Source: Haloplanus salinus
Lineage (GTDB): Archaea > Halobacteriota > Halobacteria > Halobacteriales > Haloferacaceae
Assembly (NCBI RefSeq): GCF_003336245.1
Contig: NZ_QPHM01000001.1
Location: forward strand, 1,426,001 to 1,490,000
Direction: 5' to 3'
DNA length: 64,000 bases
Notes under the pieces: generated by a model
Told to the model about the DNA's origin: nothing
What the model saw: only the letters and a program-made list of their open reading frames with translations
Database searches by the model: none
Position numbers and translations under genes: made by a program
Part shown: positions 24,758 through 35,457 of the stretch, in pieces
Layout of the letters: every line of letters starts with the position of its first letter
Numbering within the stretch: position 1 is the first letter of the stretch

Positions 24758-25624
24758 ATGAGTGAGGCACTGCTGATCGTCGCGCACGGGTCGCACTTGA
24801 ATCCCGAATCGAGCGCGCCGGCACAGGACCACGCCGACGCCATCCGGGCCGCGGGCGCAGTCGACGAGGTGCGCGAGGCCTACTGGAAGGAGGAACCGTC
24901 GCTGCGCAACGCGCTCCGGACCGTGACTGCCGACGCGGTGTACGTCGTCCCCCTGTTCATCAGCGAGGGCTACTTCACCGAGACGGTGATCCCTCGGGAA
25001 CTCCGTCTCGACTTCGACGTCGACGACTGGGACTCCGACGGCACGAGCGCCGACGTCGCGACCTGTACGCCCGCGGACGTGGCCAAGACGGTCCACTACT
25101 GCGGGCCGGTCGGGACCCACGACGCGATGACCGACGTGATCGTTCGCCGCGCCGAGACGGTGACCGGCGACCCCGAGGTGGGCGCGGGCGTCGGCCTCGC
25201 CGTCGTCGGCCACGGCACGAAGCGCAACGAGAACTCCGCGAAGGCGGTGGAGTACCACGCCGACCGGGTGCGCGACCGGGGCCGATTCGACGAGGTACAC
25301 GCGCTGTTCATGGACGAGGAGCCCGAAATCGACGACGTGACCGATCACTTCGCGAGCGACGACGTGGTCGTCGTCCCCCTCTTCGTCGCGGACGGCTACC
25401 ACACCCAAGAGGACATCCCGGCCGATATGGGCATCGCCGACGACGCCGGGGGGTACGCGGTCCCGACGCGCCTCGACGGCCACGACATCTGGTACGCCGG
25501 CGCCATCGGCACGGAGGCGCTCATGGCCGACGTGATCCTCGACCGCGCGGCGGACGCGGGGGCGGCTATCGACCGTGAGGCCCGACCCGGCCGCACGCCG
25601 ACGGCGGCCGCGGACGGTGACTGA
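24758..25624 (+). CDS. cbiX: CbiX-like sirohydrochlorin chelatase, two tandem domains
   Basis: A 288-residue protein with two CbiX domains. The first begins LLIVAHGSHLNPESSAPAQDHADAIR and the second GLAVVGHGTKRNENSAKAVEYHADR, each with the metal/substrate His of the HG[ST] motif. Matching PLF segments follow (VVPLFISEGYFTETVIPREL and VVPLFVADGYHTQEDIP). It should insert Co2+ (or Ni/Fe) into sirohydrochlorin for corrinoid or related tetrapyrrole synthesis. Fused CbiX repeats are the long (CbiX-L-like) form. The DR2241-like gene begins 1 nt after its stop, so the two form an operon. Confidence 0.88.
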   Translation: MSEALLIVAHGSHLNPESSAPAQDHADAIRAAGAVDEVREAYWKEEPSLRNALRTVTADAVYVVPLFISEGYFTETVIPRELRLDFDVDDWDSDGTSADVATCTPADVAKTVHYCGPVGTHDAMTDVIVRRAETVTGDPEVGAGVGLAVVGHGTKRNENSAKAVEYHADRVRDRGRFDEVHALFMDEEPEIDDVTDHFASDDVVVVPLFVADGYHTQEDIPADMGIADDAGGYAVPTRLDGHDIWYAGAIGTEALMADVILDRAADAGAAIDREARPGRTPTAAADGD

Positions 25625-25625
25625 G

Positions 25626-26723
25626 ATGGCGGGCCGTTCCGATCCGACGCCGGTCGACGCCCTGCGCGAGGCGGCGCCGGACGGCGTCGACTTCGACGGC
25701 CTGCGGGTCGCCCGCGACGACGACGGCTTCCGCCTCGCCGTCCCCGACGCGAGCTACGACGGCCTCTCGGCGGCCGAGTTCACCGACGTCGCGCGGGAAC
25801 ATCGCGCGTACGTCGAGAACTGGCTGTTCTGGCACGCCCACGCCCCTCAGGGCGACCCCGAGTGGGCGTTCCTCCGCTGGGTCGAGTACGCCGACGACCT
25901 GACCGTCCCAGAACGGGTCGAACGACTCGACGACGGCCTGACCCGCGAGTGGGGACAGGTCGCCGTCACCGTCCGCGGGGGCGACGGCCGGCGTCGGTAC
26001 GACCTGCGACACGCCGACGAGGCCGACGCCGCCCCAGACGACCTGTCGACCTACGCCGATCCGCACGAGGCCCGTCGGTTGCGAACGTTCGACGACGACG
26101 GCGACTACCGGCCGTTGTCGACGGCGCCGACGCTCCGCCACGGCTGGGCGTTCGAGGCCCTCGACCCCGGCGACGCGGTCCGGGCCGTCGAGGGGTTCTA
26201 CCCGGCGACGATAGCGAACTGGCACCGCGAACGCGGCGGGACCCTCGACGTGACCCACTGGCACGACGCCGTCACCCGGCAGACGGGCATCTACGGCGTC
26301 GTCCGGACGTGGGACCGCGGGGAGGGCCACGACCACGTGAACTGGGTCGCCGAGGCCTGCTGTGCGGACTCGCAGTGTTTGAAGCGCCGCGAGTGGGGCT
26401 ACGACGCGGAGACACCCCTCGACGCTGACGGTGGGGAGGGAGTCTTCCCCTGCCGCGAGCCGTGTTCGCTCGTCGTCGCCGCGGCACGTAAATGGACGCG
26501 TCTCGAATCCGAGCAGTCCCGCACGTACAGCTTCGACCTGACGCCGAGCGAGAAGGAGCAACTGGAGACCGTGGTTGACGCCGTCGCCGATGGCCGGGTC
26601 GATGGGGTTCGCGACGGCGATACGAGCGACGGCGCCAATCGGTTTCGGGCGCGGTTCCTCCGGGCGAAACTGTTCGACGACGACGGCAACCTGTGTGGAG
26701 TGCCGACGGATCGGGACGCGTGA
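25626..26723 (+). CDS. DR2241-like Fe-S protein partnered with CbiX
   Basis: A 365-residue soluble protein resembling the DR2241 family, whose members pair with CbiX. The C-terminal third has a four-plus-cysteine cluster (EACCADSQCLKR, then FPCREPCSLVV) likely binding a 4Fe-4S centre. The N-terminal two thirds carry a structural domain with conserved Trp/His (NWLFWHAH, NWHRERGG, THWHDAVTRQTGIY). It starts 1 nt after cbiX. The role is not proven; stabilising or delivering metal or electrons to the chelatase is an inference. Confidence 0.78.
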   Translation: MAGRSDPTPVDALREAAPDGVDFDGLRVARDDDGFRLAVPDASYDGLSAAEFTDVAREHRAYVENWLFWHAHAPQGDPEWAFLRWVEYADDLTVPERVERLDDGLTREWGQVAVTVRGGDGRRRYDLRHADEADAAPDDLSTYADPHEARRLRTFDDDGDYRPLSTAPTLRHGWAFEALDPGDAVRAVEGFYPATIANWHRERGGTLDVTHWHDAVTRQTGIYGVVRTWDRGEGHDHVNWVAEACCADSQCLKRREWGYDAETPLDADGGEGVFPCREPCSLVVAAARKWTRLESEQSRTYSFDLTPSEKEQLETVVDAVADGRVDGVRDGDTSDGANRFRARFLRAKLFDDDGNLCGVPTDRDA

Positions 26724-29524
<2,801 letters not shown>

Positions 29525-29613
29525 GCCGCGTCATCGGGTCGTGACCGCCGCTACAGGCCGTCCCGCGACCCGACCGGAGCGTATTCCCGTCCCGCACACC
29601 TACCGCGGCACCG

Positions 29614-30759
29614 ATGGTCTCCCAACGTGCCGCCGACGTGACCCCGTTTATCGCGATGGACGTGCTCGAACGGGCGAACGAGCTGGACGACGTGATCCAC
29701 CTGGAGGTGGGTGAACCGGACTTCGCCCCGCCCGCCCGCGTGACAGAGACGGCCGTCGACTCGCTGCGGGCAGGCCACACGAACTACACTGCCGCGCGGG
29801 GCAAACCCGAACTCCGCCGCGCCATCGCGGCCCACTACGACCGCGAGTACGGCGTCACCGTCGACCCCGACCGGGTGGTCGTCACTCCCGGCACCTCGCC
29901 CGGCCTGTTTCTCGCGATGGCCGCCTTGGTGGACCCCGGTGACGAGGTGGTGCTCACCGACCCCCACTACGCCTGTTACCCCAACTTCGTCCGGCTCGTC
30001 GGGGGCGAGATGCGGACCGTCACCCTCCGCGCGAGCGAGGGGTTCCGGCCCCGCGTCGACGACTTCGCGGCGGCGGTCGGTCCCGACACGAGCGCCCTCC
30101 TGCTCAACTCCCCCGCCAACCCGACGGGGGCGGTGCTGGACGGCGAGACGCTCGCCGGCCTCGCCGAGGTGGCGGCCGACGCCGACGCGACGCCCGTCGT
30201 CGACGAGGTGTACCACGGCCTCTCGTACGACGCCGCGGCGCACACGATGCTCGAATACACGGACGACGCGTTCGTCCTCAACGGTTTCTCCAAGCGGTTC
30301 GCGATGACTGGCTGGCGACTCGGGTGGGTGATCGTTCCCCCCGACTACGTCGACGCGGTGAACCGCCTCGCCCAGAACGTGTTGATCTGTGCCCCGAACT
30401 TCGTGCAGGACGCGGGCGTCGCCGCCCTAGAGACGCCCGCCGACCGACTCGACGAGATTCGGGAAACGTACCGCGAGCGTCGCGACCTACTGGTCGACGC
30501 CGTCGAGGACTGGGGGCTCGACCTCGGCTACACGCCACAGGGGGCGTACTACCTGCTCGCTGACGTGAGCGGCCTGCCGGGCGACGCCCTCGACGTCGCC
30601 GACCTGTTTCTGGAAGCGGGCGTCGCCGTCACCCCCGGTGTCGACTTCGGCGACGCGGCCGCGGACTACCTCCGTCTCTCCTACGCGACCGACGCCGGCG
30701 CAATCGAGACGGCGGTCGGACGGATCGACCGTCTGCTGGCGACGGTCGAGCGGGACTGA
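29614..30759 (+). CDS. PLP-dependent class I/II aminotransferase
   Basis: A 381-residue fold-type I aminotransferase of the aspartate aminotransferase/MalY-like group. Features are the N-terminal IHLEVGEPDFAPP, the phosphate/PLP segment TPGTSPGLFLAM, NSPANPTGAV with the PLP-contacting Asn, DEVYHGLSY with the Asp/Tyr pair, the Schiff-base Lys in NGFSKRFAMTGWRLGW, and the carboxylate-binding Arg in DYLRLSYA. It stands alone on the plus strand, and its amino-acid specificity is not evident. Confidence 0.87.
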   Translation: MVSQRAADVTPFIAMDVLERANELDDVIHLEVGEPDFAPPARVTETAVDSLRAGHTNYTAARGKPELRRAIAAHYDREYGVTVDPDRVVVTPGTSPGLFLAMAALVDPGDEVVLTDPHYACYPNFVRLVGGEMRTVTLRASEGFRPRVDDFAAAVGPDTSALLLNSPANPTGAVLDGETLAGLAEVAADADATPVVDEVYHGLSYDAAAHTMLEYTDDAFVLNGFSKRFAMTGWRLGWVIVPPDYVDAVNRLAQNVLICAPNFVQDAGVAALETPADRLDEIRETYRERRDLLVDAVEDWGLDLGYTPQGAYYLLADVSGLPGDALDVADLFLEAGVAVTPGVDFGDAAADYLRLSYATDAGAIETAVGRIDRLLATVERD

Positions 30760-30976
30760 GACGCGTCGTCGGACCCGCGTACCGGTGCTGGGTTACGACG
30801 TCCGTCTGGCGGCGACTACCGCTCCCGCGTCGCTCGAAGCGGTGCGATCCGAGGGCCGGTCCGGTCCGCGTCGGCCGCGCCTCGGCGTCACGCTCGACAG
30901 TCGGCGCGGTGGCGAGCGTCCCCGGCCGGCTCCCCGCGGCCCCCCTGCCGTCCGCGACCCGGCGACCGTTCACCGT

Positions 30977-31567
30977 TCACCGTTCGTCTGCTCCGTTCGG
31001 CTCCGTCACCATCTCGAACAGTCGATCCACGTCGTCGACCGCCGCCCGGCGGTCGTCGACCGCCGCCTCCAGTCGCTCCCGTCGCTCGACGAGCGCGGCG
31101 TACTCCTCGCTCCCCTCCAGTTCGGGGGCGGTCTTCTCGGCCTCCAGCGTCGCGATCTTCTCCGTGACGGCGTAGAGGTCGCTCAGCGAGCCGTCGTAGT
31201 GGTCGAGTTCGAGCAACCGCTCGACGACGCCCTCGAGCGCCTCCCCGTCGACCGGTTTCGAGACGTAGTGGTCGAAGGGCATCTCGACGATGTCGAAGTC
31301 GGGGTCGACGGCGGTCACCATCGCCACCCGTGGGTCGTGGTCGCCCTCGCGGATGCGGTCGAGCACTTCGTCGCCCGACGGCCCGGGCATGTGGCGGTCG
31401 AGCAGGACGACGTCGACCCGGCCGTCCAGCCGCTCCAGCGCCGTCTCGCCGTCCGTCGCGGTCACGACGCGGTACGTCTCGGCGAGCCAGAGTTCGAACG
31501 CCTGACAGACCCGGGGTTCGTCGTCGACGACGAGCACCGTGGGCCGCTCCTCGCTCCCGCCGCTCAT
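30977..31567 (-). CDS. HalX-domain response regulator
   Basis: A 196-residue regulator. Residues 10-120 form a receiver domain: acidic pair VVDDEPRV, phospho-acceptor Asp in VVLLDRHMPGPSGDEVL, Thr in VAMVTAVD and Lys in HYVSKPVDGE. The C-terminal 70 residues are a HalX domain (YDGSLSDLYAVTEKIATLE, SEEYAALVERRERLEAAVDD), a haloarchaeal helical output module with no DNA-binding motif. It overlaps the upstream kinase by 4 nt, so the two form a two-component pair. Confidence 0.9.
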   Translation of the reverse strand: MSGGSEERPTVLVVDDEPRVCQAFELWLAETYRVVTATDGETALERLDGRVDVVLLDRHMPGPSGDEVLDRIREGDHDPRVAMVTAVDPDFDIVEMPFDHYVSKPVDGEALEGVVERLLELDHYDGSLSDLYAVTEKIATLEAEKTAPELEGSEEYAALVERRERLEAAVDDRRAAVDDVDRLFEMVTEPNGADER

Positions 31568-32631
31568 CGTGTCTCGACCTCGAACCGTGCCCCGCCGTCG
31601 GCGCCCGTCGTCGCCGTGACGGCCCACCCGTGCGCCCGTGCCACCTCGTCGACGATACTCAGTCCGAACCCCGTCCCGTCGTCGCTCGTCGTGTAGCCGT
31701 AGTCGAACAGTCGGTCCGTGTCGGTGTCGCCGAACCCGGGACCATCGTCGGCGACGGCGACCCCGTGGCCGTCGGCCAGCGGTTCGACCCGTATCGTCAC
31801 GCCGTCGCCCGTCGAACCGTGTTCCACGCCGTTCTTGAACAGGTTCTCGAACAGCGTCCGGGCGCGCTCGCGGTCGGCCATCACCGCCGGCAGGTCGTCG
31901 CCGACGACGAGCGTCGCGGTCCCGGTGTCGACGGTCTCCCACGCGTCGTCGGCGACGCGCCCGAGGTCGACCGCCTGGGCTTCGCCGACCGTCTGCCCCT
32001 GTTTCGCCAGCGTGAGCACGTCGCCGATCAGTTCGTCCATCCGATCGAAGACCGCGTCCAAGTCGTCGAGGGCGTCCTCGTCGCCGGCTTGAGCGACCGC
32101 GAGCGTCGCCCGCGCGGTCTGTAGCGGGTCTCGAAGGTCGTGCGCGACGAGGCTCGCGAACCGTTCGAGCCGTTCGTTCTGCCGTTCGAGCTCCGCCTCG
32201 CGCTCCACGCGGTCGGAGATGTCCCGCATGATGCCCGAGAACACCCGTTCGCCCTCGTAACTGTGTTCCTCGAAGGTGATCGAGAGGGGTATCTCCTCGC
32301 CGTCACGGCGTTTTGCCGGCAACTGGATGTCGTTCCAGTCGAGCTCCCGCTCGCCGGTCTCGATGTACCGAGCGATGGACTCGAAGTGGTCGCCGCGAAA
32401 CCGTTCGGGCATGATCGTGGTCAGTTTCTCCCCGATCAGCTCCTCCGGTCGGTAGCCGAAGACCCGCTCGACCGACTGGTTGGCATAGAGGATCGTGCTG
32501 TGTTGGTCGATGGAGACGATAGCGTCGGAGCCGTTCTCGACCAGCGACCGGAAGAACTCGGTGTCTTGGACGACTGCGTCCAACTCCCCCGTCGCGACGC
32601 CCATCTCTTCGGACGGTCCGAACGATGCCAT
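31564..32631 (-). CDS. PAS-domain sensor histidine kinase
   Basis: A 355-residue soluble kinase. A PAS domain covers about residues 25-140 (FFRSLVENGSDAIVSIDQ, YANQSVERVFGYRPEELIG). HisKA follows with the phospho-His in LVAHDLRDPLQTAR near 165. HATPase_c motifs are N box NLFKNGVEHG, G1 VADDGPGFG and G2 GTGFGLSIVDE. No membrane span is seen, so it senses a cytoplasmic signal. It is translationally coupled to the HalX regulator (ATGA overlap), its probable partner. Confidence 0.9.
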   Translation of the reverse strand: MASFGPSEEMGVATGELDAVVQDTEFFRSLVENGSDAIVSIDQHSTILYANQSVERVFGYRPEELIGEKLTTIMPERFRGDHFESIARYIETGERELDWNDIQLPAKRRDGEEIPLSITFEEHSYEGERVFSGIMRDISDRVEREAELERQNERLERFASLVAHDLRDPLQTARATLAVAQAGDEDALDDLDAVFDRMDELIGDVLTLAKQGQTVGEAQAVDLGRVADDAWETVDTGTATLVVGDDLPAVMADRERARTLFENLFKNGVEHGSTGDGVTIRVEPLADGHGVAVADDGPGFGDTDTDRLFDYGYTTSDDGTGFGLSIVDEVARAHGWAVTATTGADGGARFEVETR

Positions 32632-32674
32632 TGCCGTACGACGGGAACCCTCGTACTAATATTCTCGGGCGACC

Positions 32675-35266
32675 TCACGCCGTCTCGACGCCCGTCACCT
32701 CGAACCGCGCACCGCCTGCCGCGCTCTCGGTCACTCGGATCGACCAGCCGTGGGCCTCGACCACCTCCTGGACGATGGCGAGGCCGAACCCGGTCCCGTC
32801 GCTGACGGTCGAGTAGCCGCTCTCGAAGACGTCCGCCCGTCGGTCCCGGGGGATGCCCGGCCCGTCGTCGGCGACGTAGAACCCCTCGCCGTCGAGGGGT
32901 CCAACCGTGATCGTCACGCCGACGCCGTCCCCGGCGTCGCCGGTCCCCCGGGGCGTCCCCGACCCCTCACCGTCGTCGGCATCCGGCCGACCGTCCGTGG
33001 AGCTATGCTCCACGCTGTTTTGCAGCAGGTTCGACAGGAGGTGTTGGAGTCGCCCTCGGTCGGCCCTGATACTCAGGTCCGTCTCGACGCGCAGGGTCGC
33101 TCCCCCCGTCTCCACGGTGTCCCAGCACTCCTCGACGACCGCTGCGAGCGACACCGACTCGATTTCGTTGACGCGCTCACCCTCGCGGGCGAGGCGGAGC
33201 AGGTCGTCGATCAACGCCGTCATCCGGTCGAGCGCACGCATCGCGGCGTCGAGATGCTCGCTCCCGGCCTCGTCGCGGGCGAGTTCGACGTGCCCCTCGG
33301 CGACGTTCAGCGGCGTCCGAAGGTCGTGCGAGACGACGCCGACGAACTCTTCGAGGCGCTCGTTCTGGCGTTGGAGGTCGTGTTCCCGCCGCCGGCGCTC
33401 GGTCACGTCCATCGCGACGCCGATCACGCCCGTGACGGGTCCGTCGTCGAACACCGGCTGGTACGCGGCCTCGAGGAACCGACCCTCGATCCGCTGGGTG
33501 GCGCTCACCTCCTCGCCGTCGAGGGCGCGTTCGATCGACTCGCACACTGCCGGGGTGTCCGCGTACAGATCGAACACGGAGGCCCCAACCGCCTCGCCGG
33601 GCTCCCAGCCGAGCGCGTCCAGTCCCTGCCCCTCCGACAGCGTGATGATCCCGTCGGCGTCGAGCGCGAAGAGGACGACCGGGACGTTCGAGACGACGGT
33701 ATCGAGGCGTTCCTTGGTGGCTTCGAGCATCCGCTCGCGCTCGGTCCGGGCCGTGATGTCCCGCATCGTGACGACGACGGCCGTCACCTCGCTCCCCTCG
33801 AACACCGGCGAGAACTGGTACTCGAGGACGACCCGACCGACGGCGGCCTCCACGTCGAGTTCGAGGCGTTCGGGTCCCTCCACCGGCGGCGTCGCGTCGA
33901 ACGCGCCGTCGAGCGTGCGTTCGAACCGGTCGGCGCCGCCGGGCTCTGCGACGAACTCCGAGGCGAGCGAGACGACCGACCGCCCGACGATGTCGTCCGC
34001 GGCCGCGCCGGCGTAGTGAACCCCGGTCTCGTTGACGTACGCCACCGTCCGGTCCGGATCGACGACCATCGCTACGTCGTCGATCGTTTCGACGATGGTC
34101 TCGTACCGCTCCAGTTCCCGTTCCCGAACCATCCGCTCCGAGACGTCCCGGCTGATGACGACGAACCGCTCGCCGCCGCCCGGATCGAGTCGCTGAAGGT
34201 GGATTTCGACCGGAAACGCCGAGCCGTCGCGGCAGCGGTAGATCCCGTCGAGTCGACGCCTGTCGCCGACGCCCATCTCCGCCCAGACCCGACGAGCGGT
34301 TTCGGGGTCGACCGTCTCGTCGAGGTCCCACACCTTCATTTCGGTGAGTTCGGCGGCGTCGTATCCCGTCCGCTCACAGAGCCGCGGGTTCGGATCGAGG
34401 ATGTTTCCCGCCGTGTCGTGGACGTTGATCATGTCCGGGGAGTTCTGGAATAGGGCTTCGAGACGGGCCGTACTCCGTTCCAGTCGACGCTCGCGCTCGA
34501 TCCGGTCGGTGATCTCCTGAAACTGTGAGAAGATGGCGACCACGTCGCCGTCGTCGCCGTCGCCGACGGTGACGGCCCGATTGTACCACTCACAGACGAT
34601 CACCTCGCCGTCCGCTCGGACGTTCCGGTTGACGCTTCGGTACCCGCCTCGGTCTTCCAACAGTTCGTCGACGACTTCGCCGACGGCGTCGGTGTCGGCC
34701 CCCGAAACGATGCGTTCCCACGAGTCACCGCGGACCTCCGACTCGGCGTAGCCGAGGATTTCCTCGGCGGCGTCGTTGAGGCTCACGATTCGGAACTCCT
34801 CGTCCCACTCGACGACCCCGAGGGGCGACTGCTCGACGAACAGCGAGAGGCGACGCTGGCTGCCTTCGAGCGCCCGTTTCGAGCGGTACTGATCGACCGC
34901 GTTCCGGATTCGATTGGCGAGGACGGTGTACTGGCTGAGCCCGCCTTCCTTCTCCAGATAGTCGGTCACGCCGGCCGAGATGGCGTCGCTGGCTACCTCC
35001 TCGCTTCCCTTGCCGGTAAAGAGGATGAACGGCAGGTCGGGGGCGCGCTCCCGGACGGCTTCGAGCACCTCGATCCCGTTCCGGCCCGGCATGTCGTAGT
35101 CGGAGACCACGCAGTCTACTCCGTCCGTGAGCCGTTCCAGCACCTCGTCCGCGCTCGTCACTGCTTCGACCGACAGACGGTCGTCCTCCCGTTCGAGCGC
35201 CGTCGCGGTCAGGTCGGCGAAATCCGCTTGATCGTCGACGTGCAGGACCCGGATCGGCTCGTGCAT
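32675..35266 (-). CDS. Hybrid-type histidine kinase: receiver, four PAS, HisKA, HATPase
   Basis: An 863-residue soluble signalling protein. The N-terminal receiver has VLHVDDQADF and the acceptor Asp in VVSDYDMPGRNG. Four PAS modules follow, starting near residues 135, 258, 390 and 510, and then HisKA with His in VVSHDLRTPLNVAEGH. The HATPase shows NLLQNSVEH, VADDGPGIP and GTGFGLAIVQE. The receiver-first order is a common haloarchaeal input design. The ATG at 35266 was chosen; one 18 nt upstream is possible. A 43-nt gap separates it from the smaller kinase gene downstream, so read-through transcription is possible. The signal is unknown. Confidence 0.9.
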   Translation of the reverse strand: MHEPIRVLHVDDQADFADLTATALEREDDRLSVEAVTSADEVLERLTDGVDCVVSDYDMPGRNGIEVLEAVRERAPDLPFILFTGKGSEEVASDAISAGVTDYLEKEGGLSQYTVLANRIRNAVDQYRSKRALEGSQRRLSLFVEQSPLGVVEWDEEFRIVSLNDAAEEILGYAESEVRGDSWERIVSGADTDAVGEVVDELLEDRGGYRSVNRNVRADGEVIVCEWYNRAVTVGDGDDGDVVAIFSQFQEITDRIERERRLERSTARLEALFQNSPDMINVHDTAGNILDPNPRLCERTGYDAAELTEMKVWDLDETVDPETARRVWAEMGVGDRRRLDGIYRCRDGSAFPVEIHLQRLDPGGGERFVVISRDVSERMVRERELERYETIVETIDDVAMVVDPDRTVAYVNETGVHYAGAAADDIVGRSVVSLASEFVAEPGGADRFERTLDGAFDATPPVEGPERLELDVEAAVGRVVLEYQFSPVFEGSEVTAVVVTMRDITARTERERMLEATKERLDTVVSNVPVVLFALDADGIITLSEGQGLDALGWEPGEAVGASVFDLYADTPAVCESIERALDGEEVSATQRIEGRFLEAAYQPVFDDGPVTGVIGVAMDVTERRRREHDLQRQNERLEEFVGVVSHDLRTPLNVAEGHVELARDEAGSEHLDAAMRALDRMTALIDDLLRLAREGERVNEIESVSLAAVVEECWDTVETGGATLRVETDLSIRADRGRLQHLLSNLLQNSVEHSSTDGRPDADDGEGSGTPRGTGDAGDGVGVTITVGPLDGEGFYVADDGPGIPRDRRADVFESGYSTVSDGTGFGLAIVQEVVEAHGWSIRVTESAAGGARFEVTGVETA

Positions 35267-35420
35267 CGAATCGTCCCCTCGCACTCGCCGGTAAAATCCG
35301 TTCCGCCCTCACCACCGCTCCATAGCTATCTGATCGTTCCAGTACCCACGTACCACCGTTTCGACTGCCCGTACCGGTACCTCGTACCGGGAAACCGAAC
35401 GACCCCGAACGGATACCAAT

Positions 35421-35428
35421 TATAAAAT
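35421..35428 (+). promoter_or_regulatory. TATA box for the PhoD gene
   Basis: TATAAAAT lies 30 nt before the ATG at 35458, in a clear AT-rich patch. The spacing predicts a leaderless transcript. Confidence 0.65.
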
Positions 35429-35457
35429 CTCTACAACTATCACATCGACAATTTGAT

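Noticed and set aside
22492-24761. Long arginine-rich ORFs on both strands over the aldehyde dehydrogenase
   Set aside because: They are frame shadows typical of high-GC DNA; the aldehyde dehydrogenase frame holds all recognisable motifs.
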